A stretch of DNA of 64,000 nt from Nibrella saemangeumensis (lineage in GTDB: Bacteria > Bacteroidota > Bacteroidia > Cytophagales > Spirosomataceae), in contig NZ_BAABHD010000078.1 of the NCBI RefSeq assembly GCF_039541915.1, positions 57,641-121,640 on the forward strand, read 5' to 3'. Both the position numbers and the translations under genes were made by a program. Below the pieces are notes generated by a model. It ran no database searches. It was not told where the DNA came from and saw only the letters and a program-made list of their open reading frames with translations. Shown here in pieces: positions 33,829 through 42,357 of the stretch (its first letter is position 1; every line of letters starts with the position of its first letter).

Positions 33829-35772
33829 ATGTGGAAAAAAATCAAAAGGTTCTTCGGGTATGGACCCAAAAATTATGTGGAGATTCCCGATGAAGAACGG
33901 ATCGCCATTATAGAGCGGTCGAGTATTCAGGTCTCACGGGGGGTGTTTTATTCAACGGTAATCATTATCACCTCTTTCCTTCCGGTGTTTTTGCTGACCG
34001 GACAAGAGGGCAAGCTGTTTCACCCGCTGGCCTGGACCAAAACGTTCATCCTGCTGGTTGACGCGCTGCTGGTGGTGACCTTGGCTCCGGTGATGCTATC
34101 CTTATTTATGAAAGGCCGCTTCAAGGACGAACAGGCTAACCCCATTAACCGGGTACTGGAGCGGCTTTATGAACCCATAATCCGGTGGGTCATGCGCTGG
34201 CGTAAAACCACCTTTGGCATCAACCTGCTGGCACTGGCTATTAGTGTGCCTATGTTGTTGAGTCTGGGCTCGGAGTTCATGCCGCCCCTGGACGAGCAGT
34301 CCATTCTGTTCATGCCGGTCACGCTACCCGACGTTTCCAACGCCGAAGCCAAGCGTATCCTGCAGGTGCAGGATAAGCTTATCAAGTCGGTACCGGAAGT
34401 TGAGAAAGTATTAGGTAAAGCGGGCCGGGCCAGCACCGCCACCGATAACTCCCCCATCAGCATGATTGAGACCATTATTATGCTAAAGCCAAAGTCGGAG
34501 TGGCGGGAAGGACTAACCAAAAAAGATATCATCAACGAATTGGATGCCAAACTACAGATTCCCGGCGTCGTTAACGGCTGGACGCAGCCCATCATCAACC
34601 GCATTAACATGCTGGCCACGGGCATCCGTACCGATGTCGGCATCAAGGTGCATGGTCAGTCGCTCGACAGCATCTACGCCGTCTCTGAAAAGGTGAAGGC
34701 AGCCCTGGAAGGTGTACCCGGCGTCAAAGACCTCTATGTGGAGCCGGTAACGGGTGGTAAGTACCTGACGGTGGATGTGAACCGGGACGCCCTGGGCCGG
34801 TATGGGTTAAGCGTAGAGGATGTTAATGGTGTAGTGGAGTCGGCCATCGGAGGCTCGCCCATTGGACAGACCATTGAAGGACGTCGACGGTTTTCCATCA
34901 ACGTCCGGCTGGCGCAGGATTACCGCAACAGTGTGGAACGCATCCGGCGTATTCCCCTTCAAACCGGCAGTTTCGGTACGGTCCCGCTGTCGGCGGTAGC
35001 CACCATTAAATTTGAAGACGGTCCTCCGATGATCTCCTCGGACAATGCCCTGCTGCGCGGGGCGGTCATGTTCAACGTGCGCGACCGCGATCTGGGGAGC
35101 ACCGTTGAGGAGGCAATCGATAAGGTAGGTCGGGAGCTAAAGCTACCGAATGGCTATTTTTTGGAATGGAGCGGCCAGTATGAGAATCTCATTCGGGGCA
35201 AACGAACGCTGCTGTTAATCGCCCCAATTGTGCTGGTGATCATTTTTCTTTCGTTGTATTTAGCCTTTCACTCCGCCCGCGAAGCGTTTCTAAGCCTGAT
35301 CACCATACCCTTTGCCCTTATTGGCGGAGCATACATGGTGTATTTCTACGGGGTGAACTTATCGGTAGCCGTCGCGGTAGGTTTCATCGCGCTCTTCGGC
35401 ATTGCCGTCGAAACAGGTGTGGTCATGGTTATTTACCTCAACGACGCCATGAAGCAATTGGTGGAAAAGCGGGGTAACTCACGAGAGACCATCAGCCGGG
35501 AAGAGTTACAAGAATACGTCGTTAACGGGGCAACCAAGCGGTTGCGGCCCAAAATCATGACCGTGTCGGTGGCCTTATTCGGGCTGGTGCCTGTGTTATG
35601 GGCATCGGGCGTAGGTAGTGATGTGATGTTGCCCATTGTCCTGCCGATGATTGGTGGCGTACTCACGTCTTCCACCCATATTTTGCTGGTGACACCTTTA
35701 ATTTTCTTAATGACAAAAGAATATGAACTCAAGCGATTTGGGAAACTGGATGTGCTGGAAGCGTCGCATTAA
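33829..35772 (+). CDS. cusA: CusA-type RND copper pump, C-terminal half (operon 1)
   Basis: 647 residues starting in the cytoplasmic loop between helices 4 and 5 (KIKRFFGYGPKNYVEIPDEE), with helices 5-6, the second porter lobe and helices 7-12. The porter part has ISMIETIIMLKP and RINMLATGIRTDVGIKV; the Met residues in these two segments correspond, as I recall them, to copper-site methionines of E. coli CusA. It ends before the TolC gene with a 23-base overlap. Own ATG, normal codon use and no frameshift support a real second subunit. Confidence 0.88.
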   Translation: MWKKIKRFFGYGPKNYVEIPDEERIAIIERSSIQVSRGVFYSTVIIITSFLPVFLLTGQEGKLFHPLAWTKTFILLVDALLVVTLAPVMLSLFMKGRFKDEQANPINRVLERLYEPIIRWVMRWRKTTFGINLLALAISVPMLLSLGSEFMPPLDEQSILFMPVTLPDVSNAEAKRILQVQDKLIKSVPEVEKVLGKAGRASTATDNSPISMIETIIMLKPKSEWREGLTKKDIINELDAKLQIPGVVNGWTQPIINRINMLATGIRTDVGIKVHGQSLDSIYAVSEKVKAALEGVPGVKDLYVEPVTGGKYLTVDVNRDALGRYGLSVEDVNGVVESAIGGSPIGQTIEGRRRFSINVRLAQDYRNSVERIRRIPLQTGSFGTVPLSAVATIKFEDGPPMISSDNALLRGAVMFNVRDRDLGSTVEEAIDKVGRELKLPNGYFLEWSGQYENLIRGKRTLLLIAPIVLVIIFLSLYLAFHSAREAFLSLITIPFALIGGAYMVYFYGVNLSVAVAVGFIALFGIAVETGVVMVIYLNDAMKQLVEKRGNSRETISREELQEYVVNGATKRLRPKIMTVSVALFGLVPVLWASGVGSDVMLPIVLPMIGGVLTSSTHILLVTPLIFLMTKEYELKRFGKLDVLEASH

Positions 35773-37141
35773 TTGGCTGCTGATGGCATTGCTGTTGACT
35801 CACCTTGGTTATGGTCAGGCGCGACCCGGTCAGGCGCGACCCGGCCAACCCAGACCGGGTCAGCTTAGCGTGGATTCCTCCTCCGCAACCGCCAAGTCAC
35901 CTACCAGCCTCACTGGCTCCGTTCGAGCGACCCCCACCGCTCCTTTGGGGCGGGTGCTGACCTTAGACAGTGTACTGGCCCAGATTAATCAAAATAACCC
36001 CCTACTGAAACCCTTCGGCAGCCGGGCGGCAGCCGCCCGGGCCTATGCAGAAGGGGCACGGAGTTGGATGGCTCCCATGGTAGGCCTGGGAACGTTTATG
36101 GCCCCTTACCCCCTGCAGATGGTGATGGACGAGCGGGACCGGGGCTATGGCATGGTGTCGGTTGAGCAGGACATTCCCAATCCATTTAAACAGCGGGCAA
36201 CGCAGGTTTATCAACAATCCAAAGCGGCCGTGGAGGAAGCCGGACGGGGTGTGACGCTTAACCGGTTGCGCTCCGACGCCAAGCAACTCTACTTCGATTG
36301 GCTGGTGCTGGAAAAACGACGCCGGGTACTGGCTGAAAACCGGCGTATCCTGCAGCTGATGAAGAAGTTAGCTGATATCCGCTACCCCTACCAGCAAGGT
36401 AGCTTAGGCAACGTCTACAAGGCCGAAGGACGGCTTTATGAGCTGGACAATATGGTGATCATGACGGACGCTGAGATCGACAGAAAACGCATTGGCTTGA
36501 ACACGCTGATGAACCGGCCGACGACCGAAGTGTTTGGGATTGACACAACCTATCGTCCGGTGGAAGCAGTACAGCCCGTACCGACGACCGACGAGTTGGC
36601 TCGTCACCGATCCGATATTTTACGGATGGACCGGCAGATTCTCAGTATGCAGGCCGGTATTGAAGCCCAGAAAGCCCAGACCAGGCCCGACTTCCGCGTC
36701 CGCTTCGACCATATGCAGCCCTTCGCCGGTACGAAAAGCATGATGCCGACCCAGTTTACATTGATGGGCATGATCTCGATTCCCATTGTGCCCTGGGCTT
36801 CACGCATGTACAAAGCCGAAATTAAAGGCATGCAGCAGGACATCGAGGCTATGCGATATGAACGAGAAGGTATGCTCAACGAAACCCAGGGTATGGTGGC
36901 TCAGATGCTAACCGATCTTCGGGCGGTACAGGCTCAGTTAGACAATTACGAACGCCGGGTGATCCCTACCCTACGTAAAAGTTACGATACCCAGCTTATT
37001 GCCTACGAACAGAACAAAAGCGAACTGCCCGTGGTCATCGATGCCTGGGAAACGCTGAATATGACCCAGATGGATTACCTAACCCGCCTGCAGGATTACT
37101 ACCGCATGCTTGTGACCTATGAAAAAGAACTGGAAAAGTAA
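35750..37141 (+). CDS. cusC: TolC-family outer-membrane channel (CusC-like, operon 1)
   Basis: 463 residues from the ATG at 35750 (35723 is also in frame, but this start gives a better signal peptide, KRRINWLLMALLLTHLGYG). After the signal come tandem ARPGQ units encoded by the 15-bp repeats at 35813-35863. The TolC repeats follow: LTLDSVLAQINQNNPLLKPF, long coiled-coil helices and LPVVIDAWETLNMTQMDYL near the end. It forms the exit duct for copper across the outer membrane. It overlaps cusA's end by 23 bases and the first adaptor's start by 23 bases. Confidence 0.88.
   Translation: MCWKRRINWLLMALLLTHLGYGQARPGQARPGQPRPGQLSVDSSSATAKSPTSLTGSVRATPTAPLGRVLTLDSVLAQINQNNPLLKPFGSRAAAARAYAEGARSWMAPMVGLGTFMAPYPLQMVMDERDRGYGMVSVEQDIPNPFKQRATQVYQQSKAAVEEAGRGVTLNRLRSDAKQLYFDWLVLEKRRRVLAENRRILQLMKKLADIRYPYQQGSLGNVYKAEGRLYELDNMVIMTDAEIDRKRIGLNTLMNRPTTEVFGIDTTYRPVEAVQPVPTTDELARHRSDILRMDRQILSMQAGIEAQKAQTRPDFRVRFDHMQPFAGTKSMMPTQFTLMGMISIPIVPWASRMYKAEIKGMQQDIEAMRYEREGMLNETQGMVAQMLTDLRAVQAQLDNYERRVIPTLRKSYDTQLIAYEQNKSELPVVIDAWETLNMTQMDYLTRLQDYYRMLVTYEKELEK
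35813..35863. repeat. Tandem 15-bp repeat inside cusC
   Basis: Two identical copies of GGTCAGGCGCGACCC (35813-35842), a diverged third (35843-35857) and the start of a fourth. They encode ARPGQ units just after the signal peptide. The unit is related to those at 12601-12663 and 63838-63852. Confidence 0.8.
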
Positions 37142-38546
37142 AGAGGGGGGCTGCCTACTAGCAGGAGTCTGGCTGCTCCTGCTGCTGGCAGGACTTGGTG
37201 CGTGTAGGCAGGGAAAGGAAGAAACTCATCAGCACGCACAAGGCGACGTTTGGACTTGTCCCATGCACCCGCAGATAATTCAGGACCAACCCGGTGCCTG
37301 TCCTATCTGCGGCATGGACTTAGTTAAAAAAAATCATGCCGCCGGGGATAGTCTGGCGGCCACTGCCGAGTTGAAGGCCCTGCTAGAACCTACTAACACT
37401 GTGGTGGTAGCGAACATTGCCACGGTACAACCACAGCGCCGCAGTGAATCCATTCAGTTGCAGGCCTCGGGGATCGTTACCTACGACACCCGCCGGTTGT
37501 ACACCATTCCCGCCCGGTTTGGCGGTCGCATCGAGAAAATGTACGTTCGTTACGCATATCAGCCAATTCGCAAAGGGCAGAAGCTGCTTGAACTTTACAG
37601 TCCTGACCTTGTCACGGCCCAGCGGGAATTCCTGTATCTGCTCAGCGCCGATGCGGGTAATGCCGCCCTCATTACCGCTGCCAAACAGAAACTTCGGTTG
37701 CTGGGGGTCACCGACAGCCAGCTTGCAGACCTCGCCCGCAGCGGCAAGCCCAGCTACTCCCTGGCGGTGTTTAGCCCCTATAATGGCTACATCGCTAATG
37801 AGTCGGCTGGCGCGCCGACCGCTGTCACGCCGGCTGGTACCGGAATGGGGGGAGGTGGCATGAACCTGGGAGGCGAATCAGCCGGCATGGGAAGCAGCAT
37901 GAGCAGTGGAGGAACGGCTTCCGGCGTAGATGAGATTACGTTTTCTCCGCCGGCCCCTTCTCCTGGAGGTGAGCCAGCCGCTGGGTCGTTGCTGCTCCGG
38001 GAGGGTCAGTACGTACAGACCGGACAAACCCTGTTCCGGGTTGTAAACCCCAGCCGTTTATGGGCCGAGTTCCGCCTCTACGCCCGTGACGCGGCCCACA
38101 TCCGGCCAGGCGACGGGCTCACCATCCGGTTCGATCAGACGAACCAGCCCCCGCTACCGGCTAAGGTGAGTTTCGTCGTTCCGTTCCTTGAAAACGGGAG
38201 CCAGTTTGTAACCATCCGGGCTTATTTACCGGGAAATCGCGCTGTGCGGGTTGGTCAACTAGCGCGCGCCGTCATTCGCCGGTCTCGTGTAGAAGGGCTT
38301 TGGATACCTGCTACCGCCGTTCTGGATCTAGGTAACGAGCAGGTAGCCTTTGTGCAACAGCAACCATCCGGCGTAGGAACATCGGGCATATTCCGGCCCG
38401 TACGGGTCCAGACAGGTGCGCAAGCTGATGGGTACGTGTCGGTTACGGGAGGGTTGACTTCGGAGCAGGTTATTGCCCGCAATGCCCAGTTTTTAATAGA
38501 CAGTGAAAGTTTTGTTAACCCAGGAGCCCCCAAGCAAGAACCATGA
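37119..38546 (+). CDS. cusB: CusB-type adaptor with N-terminal heavy-metal-binding domain
   Basis: 475 residues. Lipoprotein signal (LLLLLAGLGAC), then a heavy-metal-binding domain (WTCPMHPQIIQDQPGACPIC GMDLV, about 46-68). The adaptor body follows: ARFGGRIEKMYVRYAYQPIRKGQ, a helical hairpin, and LREGQYVQTGQTLFRVVNPS. A Gly/Met-rich insert (TGMGGGGMNLGGESAGMGSSM, about 243-266) may bind copper. It connects CusA with CusC and passes Cu(I) to the pump. It ends with a 4-base ATGA overlap with the second adaptor. Confidence 0.88.
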   Translation: MKKNWKSKEGGCLLAGVWLLLLLAGLGACRQGKEETHQHAQGDVWTCPMHPQIIQDQPGACPICGMDLVKKNHAAGDSLAATAELKALLEPTNTVVVANIATVQPQRRSESIQLQASGIVTYDTRRLYTIPARFGGRIEKMYVRYAYQPIRKGQKLLELYSPDLVTAQREFLYLLSADAGNAALITAAKQKLRLLGVTDSQLADLARSGKPSYSLAVFSPYNGYIANESAGAPTAVTPAGTGMGGGGMNLGGESAGMGSSMSSGGTASGVDEITFSPPAPSPGGEPAAGSLLLREGQYVQTGQTLFRVVNPSRLWAEFRLYARDAAHIRPGDGLTIRFDQTNQPPLPAKVSFVVPFLENGSQFVTIRAYLPGNRAVRVGQLARAVIRRSRVEGLWIPATAVLDLGNEQVAFVQQQPSGVGTSGIFRPVRVQTGAQADGYVSVTGGLTSEQVIARNAQFLIDSESFVNPGAPKQEP

Positions 38547-40336
38547 TTAAACAATGGATATACGGCTCTGCTGCTCTGCTGGTCATGCTCAATGCAGCTT
38601 GCCAGTCGGGAGACAGGGCCTCGACTACTTCCAAGGGTACCGATACTAGTCAGGTTGCCCTCGATGATCACCAGCATAATCAGGACCCGGACCAATCCGG
38701 AGGTACCACGTACACCTGCCCCATGCATCCTCAGATTGTACAAAGTGCGCCGGGTACTTGCCCTATTTGCAGCATGGACTTGGTGCCCGTAGCCAAAACC
38801 GGAGCAAAAGCGACGGAAATCATGCTGAGTGAAAGCCAGATGCAACTCGCCAATGTGAGGGTACAACCCGTAGCTAGGGGCAGCATTGGCAACAGTACCG
38901 TCTTAAACGCCCGTTTGGCGGCTAATCAGGAGCAGACCGAGGTGATCAGCAGCCGCGTAGCCGGACGTATCGAGCGGTTGTACGTTAAAGAAACCGGCCA
39001 GCGCATTCGCCGGGGGCAGGTGCTTTACGAAATCTACAGCGAACCGCTGCTAACTCAGCAACAGGAATACTTACTAACACTGCGGCAAGCCGAAGAACTG
39101 AAGGAGCCGCGCTATGAGGAGATTCGACGGGCGGCCGAGCAGAAGCTTCGCCTTTACGGCATGACGGGTGATCAGATTGCTCAATTGGCCCGCAGTCGTA
39201 CGGTGCAAACCCGGATTCCATTTGTGGCTCCGGCCGGGGGGACGGTTATGGAAATTGCCGTCAGTGAAGGCCAATATGTAGGTGAGGGCGCGTTGCTCTA
39301 CCGGCTGATCAATCTTGGTCAACTTTGGGTGGAGGCCGAATTGTACGCCGGAGAAGCGCGTTACGTGAAGGTCGGCGACAAAGTACCCGTGCAAGTCGTA
39401 GGCCACGAAGGTGAACCACCTCTCAGCGCTCAGGTAACGTTCATTAATCCGGAGTACCGGGCAGGCAGTCAGGTGCTGGTGATGCGCGCGGTAGTGGCTA
39501 ATCCGGGGGGGCGGTTCCAGCCAGGTCAGCAGGCGCGGGTGAGGCTCCGGCACGGTGTACAGCGTGAATTAACTTTGCCGGTCGATGCGGTGGTGCGGGG
39601 GGGAGAAGGGGCCGTGGTATTTGTGCAGACGGGACAAGGGACGTTCCAACCGCGTCGGGTGCAAACCGGCACCGAAACGGATCAGCAGGTCGCTATTACG
39701 AAAGGCCTCAATGGCGACGAAACCATTGCTATGTCAGGAGCGTACCTGCTGTATAGCGAGTTGATCCTAAAGAAGGGCGTTAATCCCATTACGGCAAATT
39801 TGGAAGAAGAGGGTCAACCTCCAGCATTGCCAGCGAGCAACCCCACACCAGTAGCAGAGGCGACCCCACCTGCCCAAACCCATAACGTACCTGATCCATT
39901 CAAAAAACAGCTGACGAGCGTGTACGAAGCTTCCCTGGTCTTAACCGAGGCTTTCGTGGCTTCGAATGCGACACAGACTAAAACGGCTGCAAAAGAAGTT
40001 GAAAAGGCCCTGACAGCGGTGGACATGAAGCAGTTGGCTGGTCAGGCGCACACCGTATGGATGTCCCACCTAAAGGCTATGCATTCGGCCCTGGTGGCGA
40101 TTCGGAACGAGGGTGAGCTGGAAAAGCAACGAGCCGCCTTTGCCCGGTTCCAGGAAGGGTTATATCAAAGCGTCAAGACGTTTGGCCTGACCGACAAACC
40201 GGTATACCGGCAGTTCTGTCCTATGGCCCAGAATAATAAAGGAGGGTATTGGCTCAGCGATAAAAAGCCCATTCGCAACCCTTATTTCGGTGAACAGATG
40301 CTGACATGTGGGGAAACAAAGGAGACCATAAATTAA
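38543..40336 (+). CDS. cusB: Second CusB-type adaptor with HMBD and C-terminal DUF3347
   Basis: 597 residues. Lipoprotein signal (ALLVMLNAAC), heavy-metal-binding domain (TCPMHPQIVQSAPGTCPICS MDLV, about 58-80), adaptor core (SRVAGRIERLYVKETGQRIR and VSEGQYVGEGALLYRLIN), a Pro/Ala linker (about 425-450) and a DUF3347 domain (about 450-597) ending in FCPMAQNNKGGYWLSDKKPI and MLTCG. The end domain matches the stand-alone DUF3347 protein at 28289. Two different adaptors in one operon suggest a mixed adaptor ring. A terminator follows. Confidence 0.88.
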   Translation: MIKQWIYGSAALLVMLNAACQSGDRASTTSKGTDTSQVALDDHQHNQDPDQSGGTTYTCPMHPQIVQSAPGTCPICSMDLVPVAKTGAKATEIMLSESQMQLANVRVQPVARGSIGNSTVLNARLAANQEQTEVISSRVAGRIERLYVKETGQRIRRGQVLYEIYSEPLLTQQQEYLLTLRQAEELKEPRYEEIRRAAEQKLRLYGMTGDQIAQLARSRTVQTRIPFVAPAGGTVMEIAVSEGQYVGEGALLYRLINLGQLWVEAELYAGEARYVKVGDKVPVQVVGHEGEPPLSAQVTFINPEYRAGSQVLVMRAVVANPGGRFQPGQQARVRLRHGVQRELTLPVDAVVRGGEGAVVFVQTGQGTFQPRRVQTGTETDQQVAITKGLNGDETIAMSGAYLLYSELILKKGVNPITANLEEEGQPPALPASNPTPVAEATPPAQTHNVPDPFKKQLTSVYEASLVLTEAFVASNATQTKTAAKEVEKALTAVDMKQLAGQAHTVWMSHLKAMHSALVAIRNEGELEKQRAAFARFQEGLYQSVKTFGLTDKPVYRQFCPMAQNNKGGYWLSDKKPIRNPYFGEQMLTCGETKETIN

Positions 40337-40340
40337 GTAA

Positions 40341-40384
40341 AGTAGTGGGTGATTCACCGGTAGAGTCACCCACTGCTGTTTTAC
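40341..40384 (+). terminator. Terminator of cus operon 1
   Basis: AGTAGTGGGTGA (40341-40352) pairs with TCACCCACTGCT (40366-40377), one G-U pair, followed by GTTTTA. It may also serve the converging gene at 40504-41238. Confidence 0.8.
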
Positions 40385-40503
40385 AGGAAATGGACCTATG
40401 ACGGATTTTACGCAGGGTCGGCTGGGTCCCGGCCATACAGGGGGAACCGTGCGCTCGGCAAATCCACTAAAATCTGACGCAAATTAAAGCAGCCGACCAT
40501 TGT

Positions 40504-41238
40504 TCAAGGCAGGGGTATCACCCGTATGTTTTTCTGCTCAATACGGGACAGTTCGGGTAATTGATGGCTTTCAAATAAGCGGTCGTACTGACCGACAGAC
40601 AGGGTGTCATTCGGGTTGCCCCGATAGTTAATATAGTCCTGAAAGCGAATGCCCCCCACGATTTGGGGATTGATGGCCTTCCGAAAACGGGGTCCTCCTT
40701 CGCTATAAGCCAGGTAATCCATCGTATGCGTTTGCTGGTTGAACCAGTAGAAAAATGTATCCTGATAATGAGATCCGCCGCCTTCCGCCTGAAATCGGAC
40801 TCTTACTTTATGATATTGCTGCCCCTCAATACGGCTTTCGCCCGCGTAATCCGCCAATACTGCCGGATCACTGAGCTTTTTGGGCAGCAGCACAAAATAA
40901 GCAATTGAATTCACGGCTTGGCTGTATCGACTCGTCTGCGCGGAATCCAATACCTGGCGCTGTCCGTTTTGAGTCCGGGCCAGGCCGTCGTTGGTCAGCA
41001 CTTCTTCGATCAGTACTCCGGTCGAATCCCGGTAGGTTCGCTGGTAGCGGAAACGCCCGTTCTGTTGATCCAGCACCAAATGAAACTTCCGGAAATCAAA
41101 CTCAATTCGTTTGTTGTCATAAGCGGCGCCACCATGCGCCTGAATGGCTTTGGCTATAATTATCCGCGCCTGATCTTTAGGCTGGCAACCGGCTACAATA
41201 CTCAGGGTAAGGCACAGGATTCGGACCAAATGCTTCAT
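40504..41238 (-). CDS. DUF6503-like lipoprotein
   Basis: 244 residues with a lipoprotein signal (ILCLTLSIVAGC). The body matches the pattern of the DUF6503 family as I recall it: IAKAIQAHGGAAYDNKRIEF followed by FRKFHLVL, FRYQRTYRDSTGVLIEEVLTN and an all-beta remainder (LolA/outer-membrane lipoprotein-sorting-like). It is convergent with cus operon 1 and unlikely to belong to it. No copper-type operator precedes it. Function unknown. Confidence 0.65.
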   Translation of the reverse strand: MKHLVRILCLTLSIVAGCQPKDQARIIIAKAIQAHGGAAYDNKRIEFDFRKFHLVLDQQNGRFRYQRTYRDSTGVLIEEVLTNDGLARTQNGQRQVLDSAQTSRYSQAVNSIAYFVLLPKKLSDPAVLADYAGESRIEGQQYHKVRVRFQAEGGGSHYQDTFFYWFNQQTHTMDYLAYSEGGPRFRKAINPQIVGGIRFQDYINYRGNPNDTLSVGQYDRLFESHQLPELSRIEQKNIRVIPLP

Positions 41239-41553
41239 TTGACGATACTAAAAAAGTCATAAATTACAGAAACCCTCCCTTTTATCTTCATCAATGAATA
41301 CTACCGGTTTACAATAGATCATGAATAGTCATAATCAACCAGACAGGTAAGCAGAAGGCCCAGCCTGTTTTGGCAACAAGTCATTTTCTGCCCAGTTGCA
41401 AGCGGCTAATCCACGCATTCAAGTCGCCTGTTTCTTTCGCTACGGTTTTATTGTATGCTTGCTCCCTATGACTTCCTGGAAAGTGACTGGGCCAAACTAA
41501 CGCTAAAAATTTATTTGCGGAATACCCGTTGGCTTACCCAAGGCTCTTCCCAA
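41239..41553. other. Intergenic region before the second HMA-AraC gene
   Basis: 428 bases separate the genes at 41238 and 41667. The stretch holds a possible gene remnant on the minus strand (41381-41533) and then operator site 6. Nothing else was recognised. Confidence 0.4.
41381..41533 (-). pseudogene. Possible C-terminal gene remnant
   Basis: A 50-codon open frame without an ATG start: LALVWPSHFPGSHREQAYN followed by KTVAKETGDLNAWISRLQLG and a stop. Its amino-acid make-up looks coding, but a stop precedes it and no family is recognised, so it may be the tail of a lost gene or chance. Confidence 0.25.
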
Positions 41554-41615
41554 AAATTCTGTAATAATTTGTGGGCAATCTTGCAAGTAAATAGCAGCCG
41601 ACCCGAATAGCTTTG
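41554..41615 (+). promoter_or_regulatory. Copper-type operator and promoter of HMA-AraC gene 2 (site 6)
   Basis: AAATTCTGTAA (41554-41564) and CAATCTTGCAA (41576-41586) have a 22-bp period. A perfect -7 element, TAGCTTTG (41608-41615), begins 54 bases after the start of the first repeat. This suggests that the regulator controls its own gene. Confidence 0.72.
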
Positions 41616-41666
41616 TGGTAGTTAAAATTGTTTAAGCGTCAGGAGCCAGTAGGTTAAGCGCAAAGC

Positions 41667-42269
41667 ATGAAAACACCGAACCTAACAACAGCAACTAGGG
41701 AAACAGCAATCGCTGTTCGGGGTATGGTATGTGCTCGTTGCATTGAAGTGGTACGCCGGGAACTCGAAAGGTTAGGGTTGGATGTAACGGAGGTGCGGCT
41801 GGGGCAGGTGCAGGTGCGCGGCCATGTTTCCACAGACCAGATGGCGCAGGTTAAAGCCGCCCTCGAAAAACAAGGTTTTTCGTTAGTGGCGGATGCGAAG
41901 GCGACGCTCGTGCAGCGTATCAAGGCTTTTATCGAGCAAACCTTAAACCGCAATGATCTGGGTGAACAAAAAATAAAATTCTCGGAGCTTCTCCCTGCAG
42001 AGTTACATACGAATTATGATGCCCTGAGTGCTTTATTTTCTGCCAGCGAAAATCAAACGCTGGAGCGCTACATTATCGATCGACGCTTGGAAAAAGTAAA
42101 AGAATTGCTGGTTTATACCGATCTGCCCTTGCATGAGATTGCTTACCAGACGGGGTTCAGCAGCGTCGCCCATCTGTCCAACCAATTTAAACGGTTGACG
42201 GGCTTATCCCCGACTTACTTTCGCCACATTCGCCACCAAAAACAAACGCTCCAGAAGGCCACGACCTAA
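41667..42269 (+). CDS. HMA-AraC fusion regulator 2 (copper sensor, inferred)
   Basis: 200 residues. HMA fold with CxxC (RGMVCARCIEVV, Cys 22 and 25), linker (LVQRIKAFIEQTLNR) and AraC-type DNA-binding part (RRLEKVKELLVYTDLPLHE then IAYQTGFSSVAHLSNQFKRL and TGLSPTYFR). About the same length and layout as the 28809 gene but clearly diverged. It lies between its own operator and that of copA, 88 bases ahead of copA, which fits a local copper-responsive activator. Confidence 0.85.
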   Translation: MKTPNLTTATRETAIAVRGMVCARCIEVVRRELERLGLDVTEVRLGQVQVRGHVSTDQMAQVKAALEKQGFSLVADAKATLVQRIKAFIEQTLNRNDLGEQKIKFSELLPAELHTNYDALSALFSASENQTLERYIIDRRLEKVKELLVYTDLPLHEIAYQTGFSSVAHLSNQFKRLTGLSPTYFRHIRHQKQTLQKATT

Positions 42270-42270
42270 T

Positions 42271-42332
42271 CAATTTTACAAGCAAAGTAGGTAATTATGT
42301 AATGTTTTCGGCACCGGAGAGGGCGATCTTTG
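42271..42332 (+). promoter_or_regulatory. Copper-type operator and promoter of copA (site 7)
   Basis: CAATTTTACAA (42271-42281) and TAATTATGTAA (42292-42302) with a 21-bp period, then after 22 bases GATCTTTG (42325-42332), seven of eight to TAnnTTTG. The first repeat starts 2 bases after the upstream stop codon. Confidence 0.72.
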
Positions 42333-42357
42333 CTTTTAGAAATTCAGCCAAACGATT

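Noticed and set aside
32410..33829. CusA split considered as a simple nonsense mutation
   Set aside because: Three in-frame stops in the gap, an ATG for the second part, and the same split with a different junction in operon 2.
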